NCBI GenBank assembly: GCA_964577175.1
Contig: CAZNYC010000032.1
Span: forward strand, 1 to 34,531
Length of the DNA stretch: 34,531 bases
DNA from: BS750m-G62 sp964577175
GTDB taxonomy: Bacteria; Planctomycetota; Phycisphaerae; FEN-1346
Direction: 5' to 3'
Part shown: positions 15,651 to 22,675 of the stretch, one piece after another
Position numbering within the stretch: position 1 is the stretch's first letter
Layout of the letters: each line of letters starts with the position of its first letter
Notes under the pieces: generated by a model
Told to the model about the DNA's origin: nothing
The model's database searches: none
Seen by the model: only the letters and a program-made list of their open reading frames with translations
Program-made: the position numbers and the translations under genes

Positions 15651-15714
15651 CGGCGGGTCTTGCCCCGCCGTGCTCGCGCCGTGGCTGTCGCACGGCCGGA
15701 CAAGGCCGGCCGTG
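15651..15714. repeat. GC palindromes downstream of the exported protein gene
   Basis: CGGCGGGTCTTGCCCCGCCG (15651-15670) belongs to the family at 8274. CACGGCCGG/CCGGCCGTG (15691-15714) forms a second hairpin around ACAAGG. Either could act as a terminator-like structure for the upstream gene, but no T-run follows. Confidence 0.45.
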
Positions 15715-15724
15715 GCACAGCCCC

Positions 15725-15753
15725 TTGACGTGGCTGCGCCGGCGCGGTAGATA
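15725..15753 (+). promoter_or_regulatory. Candidate promoter for the helicase gene
   Basis: TTGACG (15725-15730), 17 bases, TAGATA (15748-15753). The start would be near 15760, immediately before the leader hairpin at 15763-15805. Confidence 0.45.
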
Positions 15754-15762
15754 GAGATCGGC

Positions 15763-15805
15763 ACGGGGCGAGCCTCCGGACCCGCGGTCCGGGCGCTCGC
15801 CCCGT
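15763..15805 (+). promoter_or_regulatory. Leader hairpin in front of the helicase gene
   Basis: ACGGGGCGAGC pairs perfectly with GCTCGCCCCGT (11 bp). A 2x2 internal loop follows, then CCGGACC/GGTCCGG (7 bp) closes a CGC loop. It lies between the candidate promoter and the GGAGG ribosome binding site (about 15814-15818), so it would form the very 5' end of the mRNA. It could protect the transcript or control initiation; it is not followed by a real T-tract. Confidence 0.55.
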
Positions 15806-15825
15806 CTCTGTGCGGAGGCCGAGCG

Positions 15826-18246
15826 ATGGCCCGACGCCGACACCGCCGTCCCAAGACGCCGCCGACGGACAGGCGGCGGCATGTTCCCTCTCCCCCGGCG
15901 GGCGAGGGGGCCCATGCCCTCGCCGGCGCGGGGCGCTTCGCCCGGTTCCTGGCGGACCTCATGTCGGAGCGGGAGTACCGCGGCCAGGTGGCCCACGTCC
16001 GGGCCATGCCCGCCCGCGAGGCCCGCTACGCCGACCCGTCCGAACCGCTGCCCGCGCCGCTTGCCGAGGGCCTCGCGCGCAGCGGCATCGAGCGCCTCTA
16101 CGTGCACCAGGCGCGGGCGCTGGACCTGGCGCGCGCCGGGCGGGATGTCGTCGTCGTCACGGCGACGGCCAGCGGCAAAACGATGTGCTATAACCTGCCG
16201 GTCCTGGAGCGGCTGCTCGCCGACAGCCACGCGACGGCCCTGTACCTCTTCCCCACGAAGGCGCTGGCGCAGGACCAGTTGGGGACGCTGAAACGGTGGC
16301 AGGCGTCACACCCGGCCGTCGGCGACGCCCTCCGCCCCGCCACCTACGACGGCGACACGCCGCGCCACAACCGCCGCAAGATCCGGACCGAGGCGAACGT
16401 CGTCCTGTCGAACCCGGACATGATGCACGTGGGCATCCTGCCGTACCATCCGCGGTGGGCCACGTTCCTGTCGAACCTCCAATACGTGATTGTCGATGAG
16501 TTGCACCAGTACCGCGGCATCTTCGGGTCGAACGTGGCGATGGTGATGCGGCGGCTGGCGCGGGTGTGCGCCCATTACGGCAGCCGGCCGCAGTTCATCG
16601 CCGCCAGCGCGACCATCGCGAACCCGGCGGACCTGGCCGAGCGGCTGACCGGCCGCCCGTGCGCGTGCCTGGACGAGGACGGGAGCCCGGCGGGACCGCG
16701 CCTGTTCGTCCTGTGGAACCCGCCCGCGCTCGGGCGCGACGGCCTGGCGCGCCGCAGCGCGAACATCGAGGCGACGGAGTTGCTCGCGCGGCTGGTGGAG
16801 CGCGAGGTCCAGACCATCGTCTTCACGAAGGCCCGCGTGGTGGCCGAACTCGTCTACCGGTACGCGCGCGAGCGGCTGGCCCAGGAGAAGCCCGCCCTGG
16901 CCGACCGCATCCGCGCCTACCGCGGCGGGTACCTGCCCGAGGAGCGCCGCGAGATCGAGCAGGCCCTCTTCACGGGGCGGCTGCTCGGCATCGCCTCCAC
17001 GAACGCCCTGGAACTGGGCATCGACGTCGGCACGCTGGACGCCTCGATCCTGGTCGGCTTTCCCGGCACGATCGCCTCGGCGTGGCAGCAGGCGGGCCGG
17101 GCCGGCCGCGGCAGCGAGCAGTCGCTCTCCGTCCTGGTGGCGTACAACGACCCGATCGACCAGTACCTCGTGCACGAGCCGGAGTACTTCTTCGGCCGGC
17201 CCGTGGAGGAGGGCGTGATCGACCCGTCGAACCCGTACATCCTGGCGAGTCACCTGGGGTGCGCGGCGGCGGAACTGCCGCTCTCGCCCGAGGACGCCGC
17301 CGTCTTCGGCCCGCAGGCGGCCGAGGTCGCCGACGCCGTCGCCGCCCAGGGCGGCCTCACGCGCATCGACGACCGGTACTACTGGTCGCAGCCGGAGTCG
17401 CCCAGCCGGCAGACGGACCTGCGGACGATCTCGAACGATACGTTCACCATCGTCCGGACGGACGGGCCGGCGGCCGAGGTCATCGGCCAGGTCGATGCCA
17501 TCAGCGCGCCGGAACTGGTGTACCCGAACGCCATCTACCTGCACGCGGGCGAGAGTTTCCAGGTCCGCGACCTCGACTTCGACGGCAAGGTGGCCTGCGT
17601 CGAGCCGGCGGACACCGACTACTACACGCAGCCGGTCCTCTCGGATACGTGCCGCGTGCAGAGCGAGGACCTGCGGAAGACGATCCCGGCGGCGGAGGTG
17701 TGCTTCGGCCGGCTGGACGTCACGTGGCAGACGGTGGCGCTGAAAAAGATCAAGTATTATACGAACGAGAACATCGGGCAGACGGCCCTGGACCTGCCGC
17801 CGCAGACGCTGGCCACGCGGGGCCTGTGGCTCATGCCCCAGCGCGAGGTGCTGGAGGACCTCTCGGGGATGGGCCTCAGGGCGGTCGAGGCCCTGGTCGG
17901 CGTGCGGAACCTGGCCCTGGTGTGCCTGCCGATGCTGGCGATGTGCGACCGGCGGGATCTCTCGGGCATCGTCGAGAGTTCGAACACCGGCCGCCCGACC
18001 GCGTTCGTCTACGACCGGTTCCTGGGCGGCCTGGGCTTCGCCGAGCGCGGCTACGCGCACATCGACCGTCTCCTCGCCATGTGCCGCGACCTCGTGGCCG
18101 GCTGCGGGTGCGAGGAGGGATGCCCGGGGTGCGTGGGCCTTGCCAGCCTGCGGCCGCCGCTGCACCAGGACCCGGACCTCAGCCGCGGGTACGCCATTCC
18201 GTCGAAACGCGGGGCCGGGGCGCTTCTCGCGCGGCTCGCGGGGTGA
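15826..18246 (+). CDS. mrfA: DEAD/DEAH-box helicase with MZB (DUF1998) C-terminus, MrfA/YprA type
   Basis: An 806-residue superfamily 2 DNA helicase. Motif Q-like YVHQARAL (92-99), Walker A TATASGKT (112-119), Walker B DELH (224-227), SAT (261-263), then STNALELGIDVG (391-402) and motif VI QQAGRAGRG (421-429). The C-terminal domain ends with four cysteines, C760-x-C762-x3-C766-x2-C769, the zinc-binding set of MZB domains. The order and the GRDVVVVTATASGKTMCYNLPVL region match B. subtilis MrfA (YprA) and relatives of yeast Hrq1, 3'-5' helicases in repair of DNA crosslinks and mitomycin damage. ATG at 15826 has GGAGG 7 bases upstream. No MrfB-type nuclease gene is next to it. Confidence 0.9.
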   Translation: MARRRHRRPKTPPTDRRRHVPSPPAGEGAHALAGAGRFARFLADLMSEREYRGQVAHVRAMPAREARYADPSEPLPAPLAEGLARSGIERLYVHQARALDLARAGRDVVVVTATASGKTMCYNLPVLERLLADSHATALYLFPTKALAQDQLGTLKRWQASHPAVGDALRPATYDGDTPRHNRRKIRTEANVVLSNPDMMHVGILPYHPRWATFLSNLQYVIVDELHQYRGIFGSNVAMVMRRLARVCAHYGSRPQFIAASATIANPADLAERLTGRPCACLDEDGSPAGPRLFVLWNPPALGRDGLARRSANIEATELLARLVEREVQTIVFTKARVVAELVYRYARERLAQEKPALADRIRAYRGGYLPEERREIEQALFTGRLLGIASTNALELGIDVGTLDASILVGFPGTIASAWQQAGRAGRGSEQSLSVLVAYNDPIDQYLVHEPEYFFGRPVEEGVIDPSNPYILASHLGCAAAELPLSPEDAAVFGPQAAEVADAVAAQGGLTRIDDRYYWSQPESPSRQTDLRTISNDTFTIVRTDGPAAEVIGQVDAISAPELVYPNAIYLHAGESFQVRDLDFDGKVACVEPADTDYYTQPVLSDTCRVQSEDLRKTIPAAEVCFGRLDVTWQTVALKKIKYYTNENIGQTALDLPPQTLATRGLWLMPQREVLEDLSGMGLRAVEALVGVRNLALVCLPMLAMCDRRDLSGIVESSNTGRPTAFVYDRFLGGLGFAERGYAHIDRLLAMCRDLVAGCGCEEGCPGCVGLASLRPPLHQDPDLSRGYAIPSKRGAGALLARLAG

Positions 18247-18339
18247 GCCTCGGGCGAGCCACGAGCCTTTTTGAGTTGACACCGCTCGTCCGGCGGGTCA
18301 GCATCACGCCAGGAGATACCAGGCACGGGAACCCCCCCC

Positions 18340-18672
18340 ATGGTGGCGCTCACTCAGCGCGAGCGTAACGCGGTGAACGACCTGGCCCGGCGGCTTCGCG
18401 GGCGGCTCGGTGACCGTCTGTCCGAAGTGCGCCTCTACGGCTCGCGAGCCCGCGGCGAAGGCGACGCGGAGTCTGACGTCGACCTCGCCGTCGTGGTCTC
18501 CGAGCATTCACCGGACGTGCGGCGAGAGGTGTTCGACGAGGTCTCGGCCGTCGTGCTCGAACACGACTGCCTTCTGGACGTCCACGTGCTGGACCGGGCG
18601 CATCTCGACAACCTTCACCGCGCGGGCAGCCCGTACGCCCGGCGGCTGGAGGAGGAAGGGGTGCCCTTATGA
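18340..18672 (+). CDS. MNT-type nucleotidyltransferase, first of a nucleotidyltransferase/HEPN pair
   Basis: A 110-residue protein with the minimal nucleotidyltransferase signature GSRARGEGDAESDVDL (GSx10DxD, about 34-49), which supplies two of the metal-binding carboxylates. A later Asp lies in LLDVHVLD. It overlaps the next gene by 4 bases (ATGA), so the two are translationally coupled. In related type VII toxin-antitoxin systems such proteins AMPylate or otherwise block a HEPN ribonuclease. A TTGACA lies at 18276-18281 but the -10 is poor. The ATG at 18340 has only GGGAA nearby. This pair belongs to a different subfamily from the two MntA/HepT pairs downstream. Confidence 0.85.
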   Translation: MVALTQRERNAVNDLARRLRGRLGDRLSEVRLYGSRARGEGDAESDVDLAVVVSEHSPDVRREVFDEVSAVVLEHDCLLDVHVLDRAHLDNLHRAGSPYARRLEEEGVPL

Positions 18673-19052
18673 CCTCGTGGCAGCCGCTCATCGACCGTGC
18701 CAGGACGACCCTGGAGGAAGCGCGGGTGCTCCTGGAATCGGAGCACCCTCTCGGTGCCGCCGATCGCTGCTACTACGCGATGTTCTATGCGGCCACGGCG
18801 CTGCTTCGGACCAAAGGCCTGGAACCCACGAGCCACCGGTCTCTGCTGGCCTCGTTCGGAAAGGAGATGGTGAAGAGCGGGGAGGTTGATGCCCGGTATC
18901 ACCGTATGCTCCTGGACGCGTTCGACCTGCGCCAGACGGCCGACTATGACGTTCGCGCCGACGTGGACCAGGCCACAGCCTGCGAGGCCTACACCGCGGC
19001 GCAGGACTTCGTCGCCATGGCCGAGGCGCTGCTGGAGCGGTTGACGGGGTGA
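18669..19052 (+). CDS. HEPN-domain protein (PF05168-like), partner of the nucleotidyltransferase
   Basis: A 127-residue, all-helical protein of the HEPN type. Visible family features are DRCYYAMFYAATALLRTKGLEPTSH (split about 36-60), a FGKEMVKSGEV segment and the C-terminal LRQTADYD (about 93-100), a conserved R-x-x-x-ADY ending of this branch. It does not show the RX4-6H ribonuclease motif in the position seen in HepT, so toxin activity is less certain than for the other two HEPN genes in the window. Its start overlaps the nucleotidyltransferase stop by 4 bases. The role could be a toxin, or a substrate-binding partner for the transferase. Confidence 0.82.
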   Translation: MTSWQPLIDRARTTLEEARVLLESEHPLGAADRCYYAMFYAATALLRTKGLEPTSHRSLLASFGKEMVKSGEVDARYHRMLLDAFDLRQTADYDVRADVDQATACEAYTAAQDFVAMAEALLERLTG

Positions 19053-19126
19053 AGGCGGAGGCCCGGCCGCCCTGCCGGGCGAACCCGGCTGCACGTTCCT
19101 CCGGACACCTGGGGCGCCCGCAGCGC

Positions 19127-19164
19127 AAAAAACGCCGGACGGAGTCGCCGTGGCTCCGTCCGGC
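19127..19164 (-). terminator. Rho-independent terminator of the candidate small RNA
   Basis: Perfect 11-base stem GCCGGACGGAG/CTCCGTCCGGC with a 9-base loop. On the minus strand it is followed, one base later, by six T residues (19132-19127). It is the best intrinsic terminator in the window. Confidence 0.85.
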
Positions 19165-19268
19165 TCTACTCCGCCGACAGTGGGGGGATGACTGCCGACG
19201 GATGCTTCGGTTGTCGGTCCTGTTTCCGGGGGGAAGGCCTTGTGTTCTGGGGGGTACCTTCCCGTTTC
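19127..19268 (-). ncRNA. Candidate small RNA, no recognised family
   Basis: A stretch of about 142 bases between a good promoter and a strong intrinsic terminator on the minus strand. Internal pairings include GGGAAGG/CCTTCCC (arms at 19257-19263 and 19231-19237) and CCGAC/GTCGG further on. It has no ATG or ribosome binding site; the only open frame runs through the terminator. It does not contain the conserved 4.5S RNA core, and I could not match it to tmRNA, RNase P or a known riboswitch. A 6S-like RNA is possible but unproven. Confidence 0.5.
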
Positions 19269-19274
19269 CACAGT

Positions 19275-19303
19275 ATTGTTCGCCCGAAGGATGAATGAGT
19301 CAA
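19275..19303 (-). promoter_or_regulatory. Candidate promoter of the small RNA
   Basis: On the minus strand TTGACT (19303-19298), 17 bases, AACAAT (19280-19275). Predicted start near 19268. Confidence 0.5.
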
Positions 19304-19564
19304 GCCCCGGTTGGACAATTTCTCGGACCCGTTTTCGCCGCCTGTACCATTCGCCCCGAATCCGGCTTCGGGCGGCGACCGGTAAAAACGTCCGGGGTTT
19401 TCAGGGCCCCGCTACCCGGCAGAAACGGACCCGCGCCCGTGCATTGCTTCGGTTGGCGTGTGGGTAGAAGCGCGTACGCCGTGGAGCCACCGGAGGCGCA
19501 CCGCCGACGGATCGAATGCACTGCGTGAACCGCGGCGACGCCCGGCTCTCCGCGCCCGGCGAGC
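19304..19564. other. Stretch without recognised gene
   Basis: Between the small-RNA promoter and the terminator of the 32-residue micro-gene I see only short inverted repeats, such as GGGGC/GCCCC around 19394-19414 and GCCCGAA/TTCGGGGC-like arms at 19355-19374. No open frame with a ribosome binding site was found on either strand. Confidence 0.4.
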
Positions 19565-19599
19565 AAAACGCGGGACGCACCGAAGCGGCGCGTCCCGCG
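19565..19599 (-). terminator. Rho-independent terminator of the 32-residue micro-gene
   Basis: Arms CGCGGGACGC (19599-19590 read on the minus strand) and GCGTCCCGCG (19578-19569), loop of 11 bases, followed by TTTT (19568-19565). It lies 27 bases after the stop codon. Confidence 0.8.
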
Positions 19600-19625
19600 G
19601 CGTGTACGTCCATGAAGCGGCGACG

Positions 19626-19724
19626 TTACTTCCCGCAGCCGCTCTTCTTCTCTTCCTTGGCCTTCTCTTCTTTCTTCTTCTGCTCATCCTTCTTCTTGGG
19701 TCCACGACCGCAGCAGTTACCCAT
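19626..19724 (-). CDS. Micro-protein, 32 residues, Cys ends around a charged helix
   Basis: A very short gene. It begins MGNCCGRGPKKKDEQ, continues with an uninterrupted Lys/Glu stretch and ends KKSGCGK. Three cysteines are therefore placed as CC near the N-terminus and C three residues from the end, separated by a segment that could be one long charged helix. The net charge is positive. The ATG at 19724 has AGAAGGAG 8 bases upstream, and a terminator follows the TAA. TAGAAT at about 19792-19797 on the minus strand might be a -10 box, without a good -35. Metal or cofactor binding is possible through the cysteines. I know no family for it. Confidence rests on the ribosome binding site and terminator. 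Confidence 0.65.
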   Translation of the reverse strand: MGNCCGRGPKKKDEQKKKEEKAKEEKKSGCGK

Positions 19725-19891
19725 CGTCGTTTCTCCTTCTGTGATTCTCAGGTTTGCGGGTGACGCCCGTCCGTCACGTGCGGCGGGCGCCTATTCTACG
19801 GCAACCGGTTTACCCTCGCGGCATGGCGCCGCGCAGGCGACCGTACAAGCCGCGGGACGCTTCCCCGGTGGGTGCGCCCCGCGGTGAGATT

Positions 19892-19911
19892 AGAGGAGGC
19901 GGACCTCCTCT
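19892..19911 (-). terminator. Hairpin at the stop codon of the 25-residue micro-gene
   Basis: Perfect 8-base stem AGAGGAGG/CCTCCTCT with a 4-base loop. On the minus strand it starts at the second base of the TAG stop codon. No T-run follows, so it is either a weak terminator or a stability element. The upstream arm also reads as a strong ribosome binding sequence, which the hairpin would hide. Confidence 0.45.
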
Positions 19912-19987
19912 ACTCGTCCTGCTCTTCCTGTTCCTGTTCTTCTTCGGTCGGTTTGGGTTCGCCACCACAACCACAAGCGTCACACAT
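19910..19987 (-). CDS. Micro-protein, 25 residues, MCxxCGCG start and acidic tail
   Basis: A very short gene encoding MCDACGCGGEPKPTEEEQ and then more Glu, Gln and Asp. The N-terminal Cys-x-x-Cys-Gly-Cys resembles the nickel-binding start of hydrogenase maturation protein HypB (MCTTCGCG in E. coli). The rest of HypB is absent. The remaining 15 residues are strongly acidic, the opposite of the neighbouring 32-residue protein. The ATG at 19987 has GGAAGGAGG 6 bases upstream, and a promoter (TTGCCG-17-TAAAAT) lies just upstream, so the full set of expression signals is present within about 150 bases. A metal-binding or metal-carrier role is inference. Confidence 0.7.
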   Translation of the reverse strand: MCDACGCGGEPKPTEEEQEQEEQDE

Positions 19988-20028
19988 CGTGTGCCTCCTT
20001 CCAAATCCGGTTCCTTGAATCTCGTGCC

Positions 20029-20057
20029 ATTTTACAGCGCCGCTCGTGCCACGGCAA
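20029..20057 (-). promoter_or_regulatory. Candidate promoter of the 25-residue micro-gene
   Basis: On the minus strand TTGCCG (20057-20052), 17 bases, TAAAAT (20034-20029), the best -10 match in the window. It lies back to back with the promoter at 20065-20093. Confidence 0.6.
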
Positions 20058-20064
20058 GAGGCGC

Positions 20065-20093
20065 TTGATTCATTTTCGGGTTTCGCCTACCAT
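20065..20093 (+). promoter_or_regulatory. Candidate promoter for the TatD-like gene
   Basis: TTGATT (20065-20070), 17 bases, TACCAT (20088-20093). Exactly the same hexamers and spacing occur in front of ribBA at 33097-33125. Confidence 0.5.
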
Positions 20094-20140
20094 GAGGCAC
20101 CCGTGGCGACGGGCGAAGCGTACGCGGTGAGGACCGTCCC

Positions 20141-20935
20141 ATGAAGATCATCGACCCGCACATCCACATGCTGGAGCGGACGACCGACGAGTACCGCCTC
20201 ATGGCCGAGGCCGGCATCGTGGCCGTCTGCGAACCCGCCTTCTGGCCAGGCACGGATCGGCAGTACGCCGAGAGCCACCTCGACTACTTCAACCACCTGA
20301 CCACGTTCGAACCGAAGCGGGCCGCACGCTTCGGCATTCAGCACTACTGCGTGCTGGCGGTGAACCCGAAGGAGGCCGAGAACGTCGAGTTGACCGAACG
20401 GGTGCTGGAGCGCATCGACCCGTACCTGGAGCGGCCGAGCGTCCTCGGCATCGGCGAGATCGGCCTGAACAAGAACACCGAGAACGAGGTCCAGACGTTC
20501 CGCCGGCAACTGGCACTGGCCGCCGAGCGCGACCTGGTGTGCATCATCCACACGCCGCACGCCGACGAGAAACGCGAGGGCACCGAGATCATCGCCCGCG
20601 TCATCGAGGAGGTGGACCCGCCCCGCGACCTGTGCGTCGTGGACCACTGCACGCGGGAGACCATCCAAATCGCCCAGGACACCGGCTGCTGGACCGGCCT
20701 GACGGTGTACCCCGGCAAACTGGAGCCGGAGGAGGCGGCCGGCCTGGTCCGCGACGTCGGCCCGGAACGGATGCTGATGAACTCCTCGGCCGACTGGGGC
20801 GACAGCGACCCGCTGGCCGTCCTCGTCACCATCGGGGCCATGCGGGCGCTGCAACTGCCCGAGCCCGCCATCGAAACGGTCGTCTGGCACAACCCGAGGG
20901 CGTTCCTCGGGCAGAACCCGAAGTTCAATCTCTGA
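20141..20935 (+). CDS. TatD-like metal-dependent hydrolase
   Basis: A 264-residue TIM-barrel amidohydrolase-superfamily protein. Candidate metal ligands are in DPHIHM (about 5-10, HxH), GEIGLN (Glu about 108), IIHTPHADE (about 129-137), VDHC (about 168-171) and SADWGDSDP (about 212-220). The PHIHM and SADWG forms differ from the E. coli TatD deoxyribonuclease and point to a separate branch of unknown substrate. Some TatD-like members occur in the ebo gene cluster of other bacteria, but no other ebo gene is present here. ATG at 20141 has GAGGA 7 bases upstream. The phosphohexomutase gene follows after 26 bases on the same strand, so the two may be co-transcribed. Confidence 0.87.
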   Translation: MKIIDPHIHMLERTTDEYRLMAEAGIVAVCEPAFWPGTDRQYAESHLDYFNHLTTFEPKRAARFGIQHYCVLAVNPKEAENVELTERVLERIDPYLERPSVLGIGEIGLNKNTENEVQTFRRQLALAAERDLVCIIHTPHADEKREGTEIIARVIEEVDPPRDLCVVDHCTRETIQIAQDTGCWTGLTVYPGKLEPEEAAGLVRDVGPERMLMNSSADWGDSDPLAVLVTIGAMRALQLPEPAIETVVWHNPRAFLGQNPKFNL

Positions 20936-20961
20936 TCCCCGTTCCTGTCCGGAGACGTGCC

Positions 20962-22497
20962 GTGCCCCCCAACCCCCAGGACGAGCGCCGGTGCCCCGGC
21001 GAGAAGTACGCCATCTCCGAGGCCGTCTGCCGAGGCCGCATCGCCCGCCACTACCCCAAGTGCAAGGACTGCAAGTGGCGGGAAGTGACCGCCGGCCCGG
21101 ACGACGACGCCGCCGAACCCGAGGTCGATCTCGACACCATCTTCAAGGCGTACGACATCCGCGGCCTGGCCGAGGAGCAGATCACCCGCACCCTGGCGTG
21201 GAAGGTCGGTTACGCCACCGCCCGGCACCTGGCCGGCCGCCTGCCGGAGGGCGCCAAGCCGGAGGAGCAGTGGATCGTCGTCGGCCGCGACATGCGCCCC
21301 ACCAGCGAGGAATACGCCCAGCGCGTGGCCGAGGGCGTCCGGGCCGCCGGCGTCGGCGCGATGGTCGTCGGCGAGATCGAGACCCCCGCCATCTACTATG
21401 CCGTCGGCAGCCGCAAGGCCCTCGGCGGCATCCAGGTCACCGCCAGCCACAACCCGGCCGCCTACAACGGCTTCAAGATCACGGGCCCGGAGTGCGTACC
21501 GGTGGGCATGGGCTCGGGCCTGGAGGAGATTCGCGACATCGCCGCCGGCGTCACCGCCACGGACCTCCAGCCGATCGGCCCGCTGCGGCAGCAGGACATC
21601 TCGAGCGGGTACCTGCTGCACGTGAAGAAGTTCGCGGGCAACATCAAGCCGATGCGGATCGCCCTGGACACGTCCAACGGTATGGCCAGCAAGTGGGTGC
21701 CCAGCCTGCTGCGCGAGTTCATCGTCGACGTCGAGGCGCTGAACCTGGAACGGGCCGGCCGCTTCAACCACGAGCCGAATCCCCTCAACGCCGCCGCCCT
21801 GGAAGACCTCAAACGCCGCGTCCGCGCCACCGACGCGGCCTGCGGCGTGTGCTTCGACGGCGACGCCGACCGCGTCGGCTTCGTCGACGAGGCCGGCGAG
21901 TCCATCGGCAACGACCTCATCACCGCCCTGCTCGTGCCGGAGTTCCTGCGAGACGAGCCCGGTGCCACCATTGTCTACGACCTCCGCTCCACCCGCGCGC
22001 TGAAGGAGGAAATCGAGAAGCACGGCGGCGTGCCGCACCGCGAACGCGTCGGCCACAGCCACATGAAGAAGGCCCTGCGGGAGACGAACGCGCCGTTCGG
22101 CGGGGAACTCTCCGGCCACTCGTACTTCCGCGACAACTACTTCTGCGACTCTGCCGTCGGCACGCTGCTGAAAGTGCTGACCGTCCTGTCGAAGCATCCC
22201 GACGAGACGCTGAGCGACCTGGTCGCGCCCCTCCGCCGTTACGCCACCACCGGCGAGGTGAACTTCGAGGTCGAGGACAAAGAGGCCGCCATCCAGCAAC
22301 TGGCCCAGACGTTCTCGGACGGTACGATCGATTTCCTCGACGGCGTGACGGTGGAGTACGACCAGTGGTGGTTCAACTGCCGGCCGTCCAACACCGAGCC
22401 GCTGCTGCGCCTGACGCTGGAGGCCGACGACGAAACCATCCGCGACGAGCAGTACGAGAAGATCATCGGCATCCTCGGCGAGCCGTCCGAGCATTGA
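20962..22497 (+). CDS. Phosphomannomutase/phosphoglucomutase with Cys-rich N-terminal extension
   Basis: A 511-residue alpha-D-phosphohexomutase that interconverts hexose 1- and 6-phosphates for sugar-nucleotide synthesis. After an unusual N-terminus, FKAYDIRG marks the family start (about 56-63). The phosphoserine loop is TASHNP (about 160-165), the Mg loop DGDADR (about 300-305), the sugar loop GGELSGH (about 379-385), and the phosphate loop RPSNTEP (about 475-481). The first 45 residues are extra and contain four cysteines, in the pattern C-x13-C-x10-C-x2-C, perhaps a small metal-binding knuckle. The GTG start at 20962 has GGAG 7 bases upstream. Whether mannose or glucose phosphate is preferred cannot be told. 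Confidence 0.92.
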   Translation: MPPNPQDERRCPGEKYAISEAVCRGRIARHYPKCKDCKWREVTAGPDDDAAEPEVDLDTIFKAYDIRGLAEEQITRTLAWKVGYATARHLAGRLPEGAKPEEQWIVVGRDMRPTSEEYAQRVAEGVRAAGVGAMVVGEIETPAIYYAVGSRKALGGIQVTASHNPAAYNGFKITGPECVPVGMGSGLEEIRDIAAGVTATDLQPIGPLRQQDISSGYLLHVKKFAGNIKPMRIALDTSNGMASKWVPSLLREFIVDVEALNLERAGRFNHEPNPLNAAALEDLKRRVRATDAACGVCFDGDADRVGFVDEAGESIGNDLITALLVPEFLRDEPGATIVYDLRSTRALKEEIEKHGGVPHRERVGHSHMKKALRETNAPFGGELSGHSYFRDNYFCDSAVGTLLKVLTVLSKHPDETLSDLVAPLRRYATTGEVNFEVEDKEAAIQQLAQTFSDGTIDFLDGVTVEYDQWWFNCRPSNTEPLLRLTLEADDETIRDEQYEKIIGILGEPSEH

Positions 22498-22531
22498 GCG
22501 ATTGCGGGCCACGCATACGGGAGAATCGGGC

Positions 22532-22665
22532 TGTCATTCTGAGGAGGCTTGTGTGGGCCGACGAAGAATCTCGCCGTGGTCTTTTTCCTCAGGTACGGCG
22601 CACGGCGCGATTCTTCGTCGCGGCCCACCTACGACGGGTACACTTCGCCGCTTCTCAGAATGACA
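22532..22665. repeat. CATTCTGAGG hairpin element, copy 3
   Basis: A 134-base element with ends TGTCATTCTGAG/CTCAGAATGACA and inner arms GAAGAATCTCGCCG/CGGCGCGATTCTTC. It is longer than the other copies because of extra bases in the right arm. It lies between the mutase stop and the CAP-domain gene. Confidence 0.75.
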
Positions 22666-22675
22666 GCGACGGACA

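Noticed and set aside
13876..16230. Open frame of about 780 codons antisense to the exported Pro-rich protein
   Set aside because: Composition is dominated by Arg and Gly, it spans an intergenic region with palindromes and two genes, and it has no ribosome binding site.
17970..17990. GTTCGA sequence as a tRNA T-arm
   Set aside because: It lies in the helicase coding frame and no acceptor stem or anticodon arm can be built around it.
19127..19268. Candidate small RNA as 4.5S (SRP) RNA
   Set aside because: The conserved GGTCCGGAAGGAAGCAGC-type core is absent; only GGAAACAGGACC is present.
20141..20935. Part of an ebo cluster because of the TatD-like gene and the UbiA-type gene in the same window
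   Set aside because: The two genes are 13 kb apart and no other ebo component is present.
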